A program made the translations under genes and the position numbers. The notes beneath the pieces are model-generated. The model did no database searches. It saw nothing but the letters and a program-made list of their open reading frames with translations, and was not told where the DNA came from. DNA of 64,000 bases from Macrothele yani (taxonomy: Eukaryota; Arthropoda; Arachnida; Araneae; Macrothelidae): the NCBI GenBank assembly GCA_039090855.1, contig CM077022.1, forward strand, positions 71,882,971 through 71,946,970. Reading direction: 5' to 3'. How positions within the stretch are numbered: position 1 is the stretch's first letter; each line of letters starts with the position of its first letter. Of the stretch, positions 54,716-64,000 are shown piece after piece.

Positions 54716-55655
54716 TAACATTTTGAAATTTTGTCCATACGTTTCTTACGGCCATCCCAAGAAAGACGTATAAGCGAGGTCTCACTGTAGCTTGCTATCA
54801 TTACGCATGCCATTTCATCTACATGAGTTTATTCATGATGCAGACATCTGGTCTTTTTTTTTCGTGCGTGTTTTAAAATATACAGGGATGAATATTTAAT
54901 AATGTCATAAACTACACACGCTGAGGGCTGATTTACGCAGGCTTTTGAATTCGTGTGCGCACGCTCCTGATGATGAAAAGCATAAAAAATTGTGGCTGGA
55001 GAAAAAATATATTTCTTTTGTTTGGAGAAAAGCATTCTGGGTGGAAGGGTTTAGTAGAGAACTGGCAATTTCACTGGGTGAAAAAGAAAGCAATCACAGA
55101 TTTCAATATCTGAGGTTTGGAGCCCTGCGCGTGCCGCAGACACTTCCGTTTTTGTATTCTCCCTGAACAATTCAAGTTGGACTACTGACGTCAACGGAAA
55201 AACAACTTCCCCCTTTATTCTCTCTCGCAGTTCTCTCCAGACTACAGATGGTCGAAAATTTTCTTCGAGTGTTCCTGCTTCTCTTACTATGGAAGGCTGT
55301 GATTGCTTCGAAGCTCATCCAATGAAAAGAATGGTAAAATCCGGCATTATAATTTGACGTTTGATGGGTTTTCCTCTTTAAACATGCATCGCGAATTTAA
55401 AAAAGACATCTTTTGAATCATATGTGCTTTTTTTTTTTTTTTTTTTTTGCTTTTTTCGAATGACGCATCGTTATTATGAAAAAAAAAAAAAAACTCGCAT
55501 AAAACATTGTTTCATTGCTACTTTAACACGGAAATATTTCAGATAAACCGATTCTGTTCAGTCCGAAGGCCAAACAAACGGAAAGTATAACAAAACGATA
55601 TCTTGTGGCAACATGCTGCGCGGCTATTTGTCAGCGGTAACTGTAAAAACTAGGC
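54716..55655. other. No gene seen
   Basis: AT-rich; contains T and A runs around 55430-55495. A frame at 54919-55166 is not similar to anything I recognise. Confidence 0.4.
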
Positions 55656-55656
55656 G

Positions 55657-56825
55657 CACCGTAAAAAAATTTCTAAAATTCACGGGCAAGTTTCCGTCAT
55701 TTCTTTCGTGAATTAACGAGGCATATTTCTGATACAACCTTTTCCGTGAAATGACAGAAAGAAACCTGAATTTCACGGATTTTTCGTACCACGGGAGTAT
55801 TCTGAATTTTCAGAAACCTTTCCGCAGTTTCTTTCTTATATTGACGGTAAATTACCGTTTTATAGATATGTTAACAAAAAATTCTGAATTTCCAGAAACT
55901 TTTTCGCCGTTTTTTTTTCTTACATTGACGGTAAACAACCGTTTTAGAGATTTGTTAACGGAAAATTTTGAATTTTCAGAATCCTTTCCGCAATTCCTTT
56001 CGTAAATTAACGGAAAACCTCCACTCTCACTTTTTCCGTATCCGTATGACGAGAAATTACCGGTAATAGGACCGATTGGTGAAACTATTTGAGGTTTGAT
56101 TAACTTTTTAAATTTCAATCGTCCGTCGAATTTTGAAGTTCCATAGCGAGATCGGATATTGTGGATAGCAAATCGCATGGATTTTGTTTAGTGTGGCACA
56201 GGATATTTCTTCTCCTTTCCCCTATTTGGTGCACCAGCTATTTATTATTTATTGTGTTACTGTAAGAAACCGGGCACTTATTGTACAGATGATTATACGA
56301 TGTCTGTGTATCAGTTTTTTCGCAACTTAAGACAGAAGCTACAGAAGCTTTTAAATTTAGTTAGTTTTCTTTTTTTTTTTTTTTTTTTTTTTTTCGTTTT
56401 ACGATGTACGTGACTCCGGTTGCAGAGCGTTTGTGGCTCAGTTACTGAAAGCGCGAGTTAATTGTTGAGTCAGCTGTAACAAAGGGGGTTGGATCCTGAC
56501 CTCAGAGGAAGGATTATCTGGGATAAGTACTGTACGTGAACGGCGGAATTTCAATTTAAATACGGAAAAACCTGAAATGGACTTTTCTGAAATAAACGGA
56601 ATTTCTGTCTATGGAAAATCTGTGAAAATACGGAAGATGAAATAAACGGGTACTTTTAAAAACGGAATTTCTGTCTACGGAAAATCTGTGAAAATACGGA
56701 AGATAAAATAAACGGGTACTTTTAAAAACGGAAATTCCGCCAAAAGACGGACAGTTACCGGCAACTTTGCTGCACGTTATTTTCATAAATTTTCTGTGAA
56801 TTCACACCACTTATTTTTCACAGTG
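55657..56825 (-). mobile_element. Element X, second copy, inverted
   Basis: Left end CACCGTAAAAAAATTTCTAA and right end TTATTTTTCACAGTG correspond to the two ends of 20363-22244 in reverse. ACGGAAA/TTACCG motifs fill the subterminal part. A T run lies at 56369-56396 and a tRNA-like cassette at 56425-56520. Near the right end a 71-bp segment is doubled (56590-56730). Confidence 0.75.
56425..56520 (+). repeat. tRNA-like cassette inside X, second copy
   Basis: GTTTGTGGCTCAGTTACTGA (A-box-like) and GGTTGGATCCTGACCTC (B-box-like), the same pair of motifs as 21190-21312. Confidence 0.6.
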
Positions 56826-57440
56826 TAGTGTGAATTCATGGAAATTTTCTGAAAATAACGTGCTGCAAAGTTGCCGGTAACTGCCCGTCTTTTGGCGGAA
56901 TTTCCGTTTTTAAAAGTGCCCATTCTTATTTAACTTCCGTATTTTCATATATTTTCCGTAGTCAGCAGTTCCGTTTATTTCAGAAAAGCCTTTTCAAGTT
57001 TTTCCTTATTTAGACAGAAATTTCGCAAAATTCAACACGCTGAAGACTTCATCTTTTACGCGGGAGAATCGAACCCGTGTCTTTTAGGTTGAAACCGAAC
57101 GACTTAACCACTGAGCCAGAATGCCACAGGGGACGATCTCACGTTTAAGATAAAACTTAATTGCACGATGGTGATTTTTTCCCCCAGTAATCCTAGTGAT
57201 TTAGTCATTCTATTTTCTATAGGAGCTTGTTATTTTTTTGAACACGTTTCCAATAATTTTATTTTTTCTGTACGAGGTCTTATTATAAATCACGTATATT
57301 TTCATCGCTGTTTTTCGAAGCAACTGAGTGATATGGAGTTTGAGATCATTTTTTCAACTGACAATAACTTTCAATTATTTTTAAGAGAAGGTGCAATGTG
57401 CTGTTTTATAATATTTCACAAAACTTCTAAATATAAAATT
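56826..57440 (+). mobile_element. Element X, third partial copy, head-to-head with the second
   Basis: TAGTGTGAATTCATGG to GTTGCCGGTAACTGCCCG matches 20380-20460 directly and mirrors 56640-56815, making a roughly 400-bp palindrome centred at 56822. Further on, 57150-57420 matches 21315-21600 (GTGATTTAGTCATTCTAT, TTTTTCGAAGCAACT). A tRNA-like unit is at 57060-57125. Confidence 0.72.
57060..57125 (-). repeat. tRNA-like cassette inside X, third copy
   Basis: Minus strand: GGCATTCTGGCTCAGTGGTT and GACACGGGTTCGATTCTCCC, good A- and B-boxes. The ends do not form a convincing acceptor stem. Confidence 0.7.
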
Positions 57441-57449
57441 TACAATAGA

Positions 57450-57718
57450 AATTTGGAAAATCTGAATCCGTTTATTGGTGTAAATATGGCATGGATATTA
57501 AGTGAGATAATATCCGAAAACTTGAAAGTTTCATCGTCCTAGAGCGGAAATCGAACCCGCGTCACCCGGATAGCGCCCGAGTGTGCTAACCACTACACCA
57601 CCCAGAACGACCAAGCTTCAAGTTTCCGATTAATCTGAATATAACGATCACTTCGGATATTTTTTGACTTAACATCCATGTCATATTTACACTAAACGGA
57701 TTCACATCTTCCAGATTT
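57450..57718. mobile_element. Foldback K with a tRNA-like core
   Basis: Arms 57450-57518 and 57650-57718 are complementary (GAATCCGTTTAKTGGTGTAA, GACATGGATRTTAAGT, ATATCCGAA). The core on the minus strand (57608 to 57540) is tRNA-like: TTCTGGGTGGTGTAGTGGTT, GCGGGTTCGATTTCCGC, and a 7-bp acceptor-like stem with wobbles. No U33 and no credible anticodon, so not a working tRNA. Confidence 0.78.
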
Positions 57719-58219
57719 GTATTGTACAATGATGTAATCCCGTATTACATTCATTGATATAAAATTTACTCTTGATACCTATATAGCTTTTGTCTTAAGG
57801 AACCCACAAGCTGATACATGAGTTCTTCTTTTATCTTTCCTGGTTACACCAAGCATGCATCTCTCCATGCTCTTTCAGTTGTCTGCAGTCTTTGTATGTA
57901 TTTTTTAGTTAAGGTCCACGTCTCTGTTCCGTACGTAAGCACTGGAAAGATGCATTGATTAAACACTTTTCTTTTTAAGACATAATGGAATATTGCTCTT
58001 AAAAATTGTACAGTTTCTTCCAAAAGCTCTCCAAGTTTTATATAATTAATTTATTCATCAATGTGAGTTTTGCTTGATATTTGTTGTCCAAGGTGAATGT
58101 AGGTATCGGATATCTCCAGCTTTTCCCCATCAATCGATAAATCTTCATTTCTTGCAAAAGCATTGTACATCAGTTTTGTCTTCTGAAAGTTCATTTTTAA
58201 TCCCACTTCTTTTCACTTG

Positions 58220-58527
58220 TCAGCAAGTTCCTGGACCATATACTCTGCAGTTGTGAAGGAGCAATGGCAAAAATGACTCCGTCATCAGCAAAAGAAGGCG
58301 AGTTAAATAATCTCCATTAATCTTTATCCCTTTGTTTTCCCAGTTCAATGATTGAAATACATTTTGCAATGTGGCATTAAAGGGTTTGGGAGATATGATG
58401 TCACCTTGTATCATTCCCTTTTCAGTTTTTATTGGTGCTGTGTCCTCAAAGAACCAATAAAAACTGAAAAGGGAATGATACAAGGTGACATCATATCTTT
58501 TTATTGGTGCTGTGTCCTCAAAGAACC
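58220..58527 (-). pseudogene. RTE reverse transcriptase fragment with inverted duplication
   Basis: A frame reads MIQGDIISPKPFNATLQNVF and NWENKGIKINGDYLTRL, the block that precedes the FADD site, which is damaged here. The N-terminal side of the frame is read from a 45-bp inverted duplication (58392-58436 and 58453-58497), which makes the apparent protein repeat itself. Confidence 0.78.
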
Positions 58528-58963
58528 CCACTGCAATCCTGTTGTTGTTTTTTCATTTTTTAAGCAAATTGACTATTTTAAACGTATCTAGATTTTAGCC
58601 CTATCATTATACTCATTTTTCAGTTTTACTGAATCAGCTAGATTTTAATCTTTGTATCATGTTTTTAGTACTGTTTGTTTCATTATCTTTTTTAGCCCTT
58701 TCATCGTTCTCATTCTTCAGTTTTATTTGATCAGCCATATTTTAAGCTTCATCGCACGTTTTTAATACTGTTTGTTTGTCTGTCTGTCTTGTAGTTTTTA
58801 CCGTATTCATTTCCATCTTTCACTTTTACCGCTTCATCCTGTTTTTAGCCTTGTGTACTTATTTTATTGATTTTGTTCTCTTTTGATGTCTTTTGTTTGG
58901 CGCTCTTTGGCCAACCATGGCCCTTGCGCCAATAAAATCAATGAACCAACCAACCAACCAACC
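58528..58963 (+). mobile_element. Non-LTR 3' tail insertion with 10-bp target duplication
   Basis: Bounded by exact TCAAAGAACC at 58518-58527 and 58964-58973. It ends GGCGCTCTTTGGCCAACCAT, AATAAAATC and (ACCA)n, a 3' end style known from arthropod LINEs and their SINEs. Two roughly 97-bp units repeat inside (TTTTAGCCCTWTCATYRTWC near 58593 and 58693). No open frame. Confidence 0.8.
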
Positions 58964-59341
58964 TCAAAGAACCGAACCTTTGTACTTGCAGTTTCATAGA
59001 TGTTATTAATAATACCAATATACAGTATGCATCTTCAATACCGCAGGATTTCAAAGCCATTGTAACTTGCAATGTTCGAGGAATGTAGCTGTCTGCACAC
59101 TAGAGAAATCAGTTCTTAATAACTTCACTTTCAAGCGAATCAGGAGTCAATCAAATAACTTCAGAAAAGGTTATTTACTGTTCGTCTTTATTCAGCAATT
59201 TAATCCTTTAGCACTTCAACAAGACAGAACTACTACTCTTTTTCCAACGTTAGTAAAATAATTCAACGAACATAACAGTTTATTAAGAGAAACACACCAA
59301 CGATAAAGTAGAACACACAGTCGCCAAATAACTCAAGTTTC

Positions 59342-59547
59342 AAATAGACAAAGTCATCCCTTTTGCCACGTTTTCCTTTAATTAACACACAAGAACCGAA
59401 AAATTGTATCTCGATACAGCTGGAAGTAGCGGTATAAGCGGAATCGAAATACAAATGTCGAAATCCCAGCGATGTCAAAATACAATTTTTCGGTTGCTGT
59501 GTGTTCATTAAAGGAAAACATGGAAAGAGCGATGACTTTGTCTATTT
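59342..59547. mobile_element. Foldback J, second, shorter copy
   Basis: Arms 59342-59410 and 59480-59547 are complementary: AAATAGACAAAGTCATC, TTTTCCTTTAATKAACACAC and CAACCGAAAAATTGTAT. The outer sequence corresponds to the arms of 36661-37195. The centre keeps only a decayed B-box-like GCGGAATCGAAATAC. Confidence 0.82.
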
Positions 59548-59689
59548 ACATTGTTTCCACGTATTTGGAAGATTTTCGACTCAAGTTTCAATTTAGCATA
59601 CGTCTCTCAATTAGTATAATAGCTTCCACCATCTCCACAACACACACACCACTGCTGCTTCTCAAAACATTATTTATATCGTTCAGTTC

Positions 59690-59877
59690 TCATCTCAGAC
59701 ATCCACACGCCATTCGTTCCGACCTCAGCGGTGGTGCTAATCATGCTCTTGCGAGAGAGAAGATATCACGTTAAGTTTGAAAAACGCTAAGGAGCATGAA
59801 CTCAAATTTACATAGAGAAAGAACCTAAAAAGGAAAATTGAATTAGAGCATACACATGTGTATGTCACAAACTGCTG
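59690..59877 (+). repeat. Repeat E, third copy
   Basis: GAGAAGATATCACGTTAAGT and ATTTACATAGAGAAAGAACC match 42955-43085 and 13030-13154. No tRNA-like head is attached here. Confidence 0.7.
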
Positions 59878-60000
59878 ATAGCATCATGGAATCAAAGGCC
59901 CTTTCGTAATCGATAAAACCCATACATAATGGGAGTTCAAATTCCCTCGTTCATTAAATTAGTTCTCTCAGCACATGAATAACTTTACAGCATATATATA

Positions 60001-61304
60001 TCATCATCATTGTCAACCATTATGAATCCACTGCTAGACGAAGGTCTCCCCGAGTTTCTTCCACAACGGTCCGTCTTGTGCCGGTCTCCTCCATGTTACT
60101 CCCGCATACTTTCGAATTTCATCCATCCATCTCCCATGTGGTCTTCTTCTGGGTCTTTTCCTGTCCCTTGGAATCCAATCTAAAATTTCGGCTGTCCATC
60201 GACGGTCTGTCCTTCTGGCAGTATGTCCAGCCCATTGCCATTTCAGGGATTTAACTCTGATTATGATGTCTTCCCCTCTTGTCATTTTTCTGATCCACGA
60301 ATTCCTCTTTTTATCTCTCCTGGTTACACCAAGCATGCACCTCTCCATGCTGCTTTGAGTTGTCTGCAGTCTTTGTATGTCTCTTTCAGTTAAGGTCCAC
60401 GTCTCTGCACCATACGTAAGCACTGGCAGGATGCATTGATCAAACACTTTTCTTTTAAGCCATAATGGCATATTGCTCTTGAAAATTATGCTGTTTCTTC
60501 CAAAAGCTCTCCAGGCAAGTTTTGTACGCCGATTAATTTTTTCATCAATGTGACCCTCGCTTGATATCTACTGTCCAAGATAAACGCACGTGTCTGTTAT
60601 CTCCAGCTTTTCTCCATCAATCGACAAATCTTCATTTCTTGTAAAAGCATTGAACATCACTTTTGTCTTCTGAAAGTTCATTTTTAATCCCACTTCTTTA
60701 CTCTTGTAAGCAAGTTCCTGGATCATACTCTGCAGCTCTGATGGGGTAGTTGCAAATATGAATACGTCATCAGCAAAACGAAGGTGGGTTAGATAATCTC
60801 CATTAATCTTTATCTCTTTGTTTTCCCAGTTCAGTGATTGAAAGACATTTTCCAATGTGGCATTAAAGAGCTTCGGAGATATGGTGTCACCTTGTCTCAC
60901 TCCCTTTCCAATTTTTATGTGTGGTGTATTTTCAAACTGCCGAATCTTTGCACGTGCATTATCATAGATGTTATTAATAATATTAATGTATGCATCTTCA
61001 ATACCGCAGGATTTTAGAGCCATTGTAACTGCTGATGGTTTCACCGAATCAAAGGCTTTTTCATAATCGATAAAAGCCATGCACAATGGAAGTTCATATT
61101 CCCTCGCTCTTTCAATTAGTTCTCTCAATACGTGGATATGATCTATTGTGCTGTAGCCATTCTTGAATCCAGCTTGTTCTCTCGGTTGAGCCATGTCTAG
61201 TGTTACCTTCAAGTGGTGTGAAAGAACTTTAGTGAAGATTTTATAAACCACTGATAGGAGGCTGATAGGTCTGTAGTTCCTGAGATCCTTAATGTCACCT
61301 TTTT

Positions 61305-61307
<3 letters not shown>
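60001..61307 (-). mobile_element. RTE-type LINE copy c, 5'-truncated, well preserved
   Basis: The 5' break is at 61307, next to a (TA)n microsatellite (61308-61335). The 3' end has the CATCATCATTGTCAACC tail used by copies a, d and e. The reading frame is kept for its whole length apart from one stop. Confidence 0.92.
60034..61307 (-). pseudogene. RTE reverse transcriptase, copy c, single stop codon
   Basis: One frame from HKKGDIKDLRNYRPISLL to the C-terminus, broken only by TAG near 60568-60570, where copy a has AAG (Lys) in YLGQKISSEG. All palm motifs are present: AFIDYEKAFDSV with the first Asp, GVRQGDTISPKLFNATLENV, FADDVFIFATT with the Asp pair near 60775, and GLKMNFQKTKVM. The C-terminal part reads VFDQCILPVLTYGAETWTL, WQWAGHTARRTD and WIPRDRKRPRRRPHGRW. 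Endonuclease missing, so a dead-on-arrival insertion, but the youngest RTE here. Confidence 0.92.
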
Positions 61308-61335
<28 letters not shown>

Positions 61336-61439
61336 TCTATAAAGAAGATACCTAAGCAAAAAAATACACACACACACACCCTTCGTTTTAAATTCTAAAA
61401 TTTTTTCCTTAGTCTTCAGTTTTGCTCTTAAGTATATAT

Positions 61440-61597
61440 ATATATATAATCATTGTCAACCATTATCAATCCACTGCTGGATGAAGGTCTCCCCAAGTTT
61501 CTTCCGCAATTGTCTGTCTTGAGCCTGTCTCCTTCACGTCACTCTGGCATGCTTTCGAATTTCATCCATCCATCTCTCATGGGGTCTTGATTTTTAG
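61440..61597 (-). mobile_element. RTE-type LINE, 3' fragment d
   Basis: CATTGTCAACCATTATCAATCCACTGCTG and following bases match the 3' end of copy c; preceded by (TA)n at 61431-61449. About 155 bp only. Confidence 0.8.
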
Positions 61598-62040
61598 CAC
61601 CCTCTGCCTTCATGTCACACTGGCCGCTGCCTTGGCCGGGTACATTCCAACTGCCGAGGACTGGGGGCCAAGTTTGAAATTGTGTAAGCATCTTTGGGGT
61701 GTTTGGCCATAACTCACCCCGCTGGCCAAGCGGGTTGGTGAGTGTAAGATAGCATTTCCTCAAATCCCGGCGGTATAGTTATATCGCTATTCGTTGGTCG
61801 TCAGTGCCCCTTCAGTGGGAACTGGATTCGCCCAAAATGGGGGTCGCACCCAATTTTGGGCAATACAGCGTTGATCATCCTATATATTCGGTCACTGGAG
61901 CCTAGTCTGTATGTGACAATTAAATCATTTGTTTAGGGGCCTACTTGGCTATCCGTGAGTGCAGTTTTGTCTGTTTTCGAGCATTCCTTCATGGTGTAGC
62001 ATTTTCTCTGTCGGGCAGTGTATGTTACGGTTAAATCGAT
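61598..62040. other. Unassigned, G/C-richer stretch
   Basis: The base composition is less AT-rich than around it, with phrases such as CCGCTGGCCAAGCGGG (a short inverted repeat) and CCCAAAATGGGGG. It looks like repeat sequence (perhaps the 5' part of a LINE), but I cannot assign it. Confidence 0.35.
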
Positions 62041-62960
62041 AAATCCCGGGAATATGTATAATCACCGGGTATTGTACATAATAGCCAACAGTTTTGGTGA
62101 ATGTGATAAATTATTCATACTTTTGTAAAATTAATCACATTAACCTGTTGTTATGAACAATAACCAACAGCCTCTGGTTAAATTGAAAAATCTCACGCTT
62201 CTGCAAATTTTCAACCTGTCTCAGTTTCACGTAGTGCCGCGTCTATGGAGGGCAATTCAGAGAAGAATGTTATTGCTGAAAAGATCAACAATATTAAGAA
62301 AAAGAGAGAAGATGCCAGAAGTGCATTGCAATCTCAGACAAACAAGATGAGACAAATGCCTAGCAGAAAGTTTCCAAGGGGCAAGATTGGAGACACCGCA
62401 AAAACTTGGAGTTCCTGATGTCGACAAAGGAAGGGGTGACTCCAGGAACATTCTAGGGGTGATTATGCAAGTTAATGATGATGGAGGGATGTATGTGATT
62501 GGCACTAAAGAAGGACGATTGTCTCAAATGTATTCGAGGAACCAAGAGGCTTTCATTTTGCAAGAGGAAGTTCAAGATGCTATTGGTTCTCTTTGCGAGT
62601 GTGCCAGAAAATGGTCTATCACAGGCGGTCAAGGGTATAAGAGATGCAACTGGAAGGAAAAATGCCTTTCAACAAAATGTGGCTGCAAAAGGCATGGAAT
62701 ACTCTGTAATTCCAAATGTCATGACAGTTTGTCCTGTTCCAACAAGTAGGAGGTGATTCGTTTAAAAATAGTAACATTAAAAATATGTTGTACTTTATTT
62801 CAGAAATTATTTGTTGAATATTATAATTTATCACTTCAGCTAAAAAGGTTGGTTGTTATGTAGAATAACTGGTGAAAATAATTAATTGCACGTATTTTAT
62901 TACATTAACCGCTAATATTGATCATTTTGTAAAATAACCAGTGTTCATAATATATATAAA
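62040..62960 (+). mobile_element. Ginger/KRBA2-like element remnant
   Basis: Defined mainly by its coding remnant (62245-62749). Flanks contain loosely inverted ATTGTACATAATAG and ATAACCAGTGTTCATAAT motifs, too weak to fix the ends. The integrase core is absent. Confidence 0.5.
62245..62749 (+). pseudogene. KRBA2/Ginger-like integrase protein, C-terminal remnant
   Basis: The first frame reads AEKINNIKKKREDARSALQS and KMRQMPSRKFPRGKIGDT, the coiled linker that follows the integrase core in KRBA2-like proteins. One frame change near 62395 leads into VPDVDKGRGDSRNILGVIMQ, then LSQMYSRNQ and, at the C-terminus, GGQGYKRCNWKEKCLSTKC with CNSKCH near the end. The cysteine cluster probably binds zinc. 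The upstream DDE integrase part is not present. Confidence 0.8.
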
Positions 62961-64000
62961 CACCGAGATCCGTCTGTCTCTCTGGAACGCTTGACGTCAC
63001 AGCAACGTCTGCATTGTTGCGCCATCGCTTATCGAACAATTCGTGTGTGCTCTCGCGATGTCAAAATGATTTCCTGCTATATAATAGCACGCGATCACTT
63101 TTAGATGTCAAGGTGATCGCGTGCTAATTTAAAAACATTGGATTATTAATGACTCGAGTTCTATTTTTCCGATCTACAAAATTTGAATTGATTTTTTAAT
63201 ATCACAGCAAGTTGAGTTTGCGCGCGATCACATTGAGATGTCAAGGTGATCGCGTGCTAATTTAAAAACATTGGATTATCAATTACCCGAGTTCTATTTG
63301 TCCGATCTACAAAATTCGAATTAAAATCTTAATAACACAGCAAGTTGCGTTTTTATATTAATTTAATTTAGCACAATTCGAATATTAATTTCTACGCTTT
63401 AATTATTTTTTACTTTTTGAATTTAACTAACTTTCCGAGTTTAGTGCTGATTATGTCATACATTTTGCAAAATATCAATCTATATAAACGCTGTAACCTA
63501 CAATAAAAACTGAAATATTGAGATGTCAAAGTGAGCAAGATTGCATCTAAAAGCAGATGTTGCCCCATTAGCACATTGTCGAGAATTTAGATAGTTCCGA
63601 TTTGTAATACCAGATATCACATTATTTCGTAGAAAAAGCTTTGTTATGAAGTTTCAAACTAACCGTCGAATAGGACAAACTAAAACAAGTCGTGAAGGGA
63701 ATAACAAGTGTGTTGGAGAAAATGTCATTTAACGCGAAAGACCAAAGAAAAAGTTATTAAGGCAAGTTTACACGAAAACAACTTTCCGAGTTTAGTGCTG
63801 ATTATATTACACATTTTGCACAATATCGATCTATCTAAACGCTCTAATTTACAATTGTTAAACAACAAATATGTCACACAGAATGTTTATTTTTCGCAAA
63901 GTCTTTTAAAAAACGGAAATAAATAGCATATAATTTTCAGTTCTAACATGAATGAGTTCTTACTATATAAGTGTTTATATATTCCCTTACAAAATCCGGC
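62960..64000. repeat. Direct repeats with hairpins
   Basis: Two 133-bp units (about 63075-63210 and 63211-63345) share GATGTCAAGGTGATCGCGTG and TAAAAACATTGGATTAT. The first has a perfect 13-bp stem, 63086-63098 with 63113-63125. A second pair (63430-63500 and 63781-63850) shares ACTTTCCGAGTTTAGTGCTG. No gene was seen. Confidence 0.75.

Larger units (their letters stand above)
57812..59990 (-). mobile_element. RTE-type LINE copy b, split by two insertions
   Basis: Pieces on the minus strand: 57812-58527 (C-terminal region up to the GMIQGDIISPKPFNATLQNV block, with an internal inverted duplication), 58974-59068 (AYINIINNIY region) and 59878-59988 (the FIDYEKAFDS region). The gaps are a LINE-tail insertion (58528-58963) and repeat E plus foldback J (59070-59877). 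The 3' end is missing. Entirely dead. Confidence 0.8.

Noticed and set aside
57540..57608. Possible tRNA-Asp/Glu-like gene
   Set aside because: Good D- and T-arms, but no U33 and no sensible anticodon; it sits inside an inverted repeat and its tail matches another foldback.

Overview
The window is arthropod-like nuclear DNA, possibly from a chelicerate such as a spider; this is inferred only from its repeat content. It is AT-rich, full of homopolymers and microsatellites, and almost wholly made of transposable elements nested in one another. I find no convincing host gene, no rRNA, no functional-looking tRNA gene and no bacterial feature. Every recognisable protein belongs to a mobile element, and nearly all are broken.

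Layout. 1-4400: a SINE, tandem repeats, a Tc1 element (1672-2855) and a dispersed repeat. 4546-7586: a hAT element with an 8-bp target duplication, holding a poly(A)-tailed LINE fragment. 7599-10911: two more Tc1 elements; the second has no frameshift, only two stops. 11611-14691: a DNA element with about 208-bp terminal inverted repeats carrying a widespread uncharacterised arthropod protein, split by a SINE-bearing insertion. 15238-16300: Tc1. 17660-19436: a LINE. 20240-24245: a dispersed repeat interrupted by a CAC..TAAAAA-ended element and by a DUF4817-type transposon. 24609-27525: a hAT with an exact target duplication, holding two palindromic CACTGAGAAA elements. 27534-30137: mariner and Tc1 fragments, then a Tc1 with a SINE placed just upstream of its start codon. 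31043-35571: a CACTGTTAAA element (with nested Tc1 and SINEs) and a third CACTGAGAAA element holding a 156-nt near-perfect hairpin. 35831-41000: foldback elements and a dense SINE cluster. 41717-42660: a Penelope-like element with a GIY-YIG region. 43272-46349: Helitron-like ends, SINEs and a Tc1. 46771-49029: the second CACTGTTAAA element, holding the best-preserved gene here, a DD34D mariner transposase. 49854-52171: Tc1 and a short hAT. 52549-61597: several RTE-type LINE copies, broken up by other elements, with another CAC..TAAAAA element and foldbacks between them. 62040-62960: the C-terminal end of a Ginger/KRBA2-like integrase protein. 63000-64000: direct repeats with hairpins.

The most unusual theme is structural. 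Several unrelated palindromic or inverted-repeat elements contain a tRNA-like cassette (A-box and B-box-like motifs) in the interior or in each arm. Three of these families also share termini of the form CAC-N2-TAAAAA or CACTG-AGAAAA. They look like non-autonomous DNA elements that have absorbed Pol III promoters, or SINEs that became foldbacks. This is the strongest candidate for something undescribed, followed by the long-TIR element at 11611-14691.

Functionally the window is a transposon graveyard. The nesting order can be read from target duplications: SINEs and mariner or Tc1 elements are young insertions into older hAT, CACTG-type and LINE sequence.
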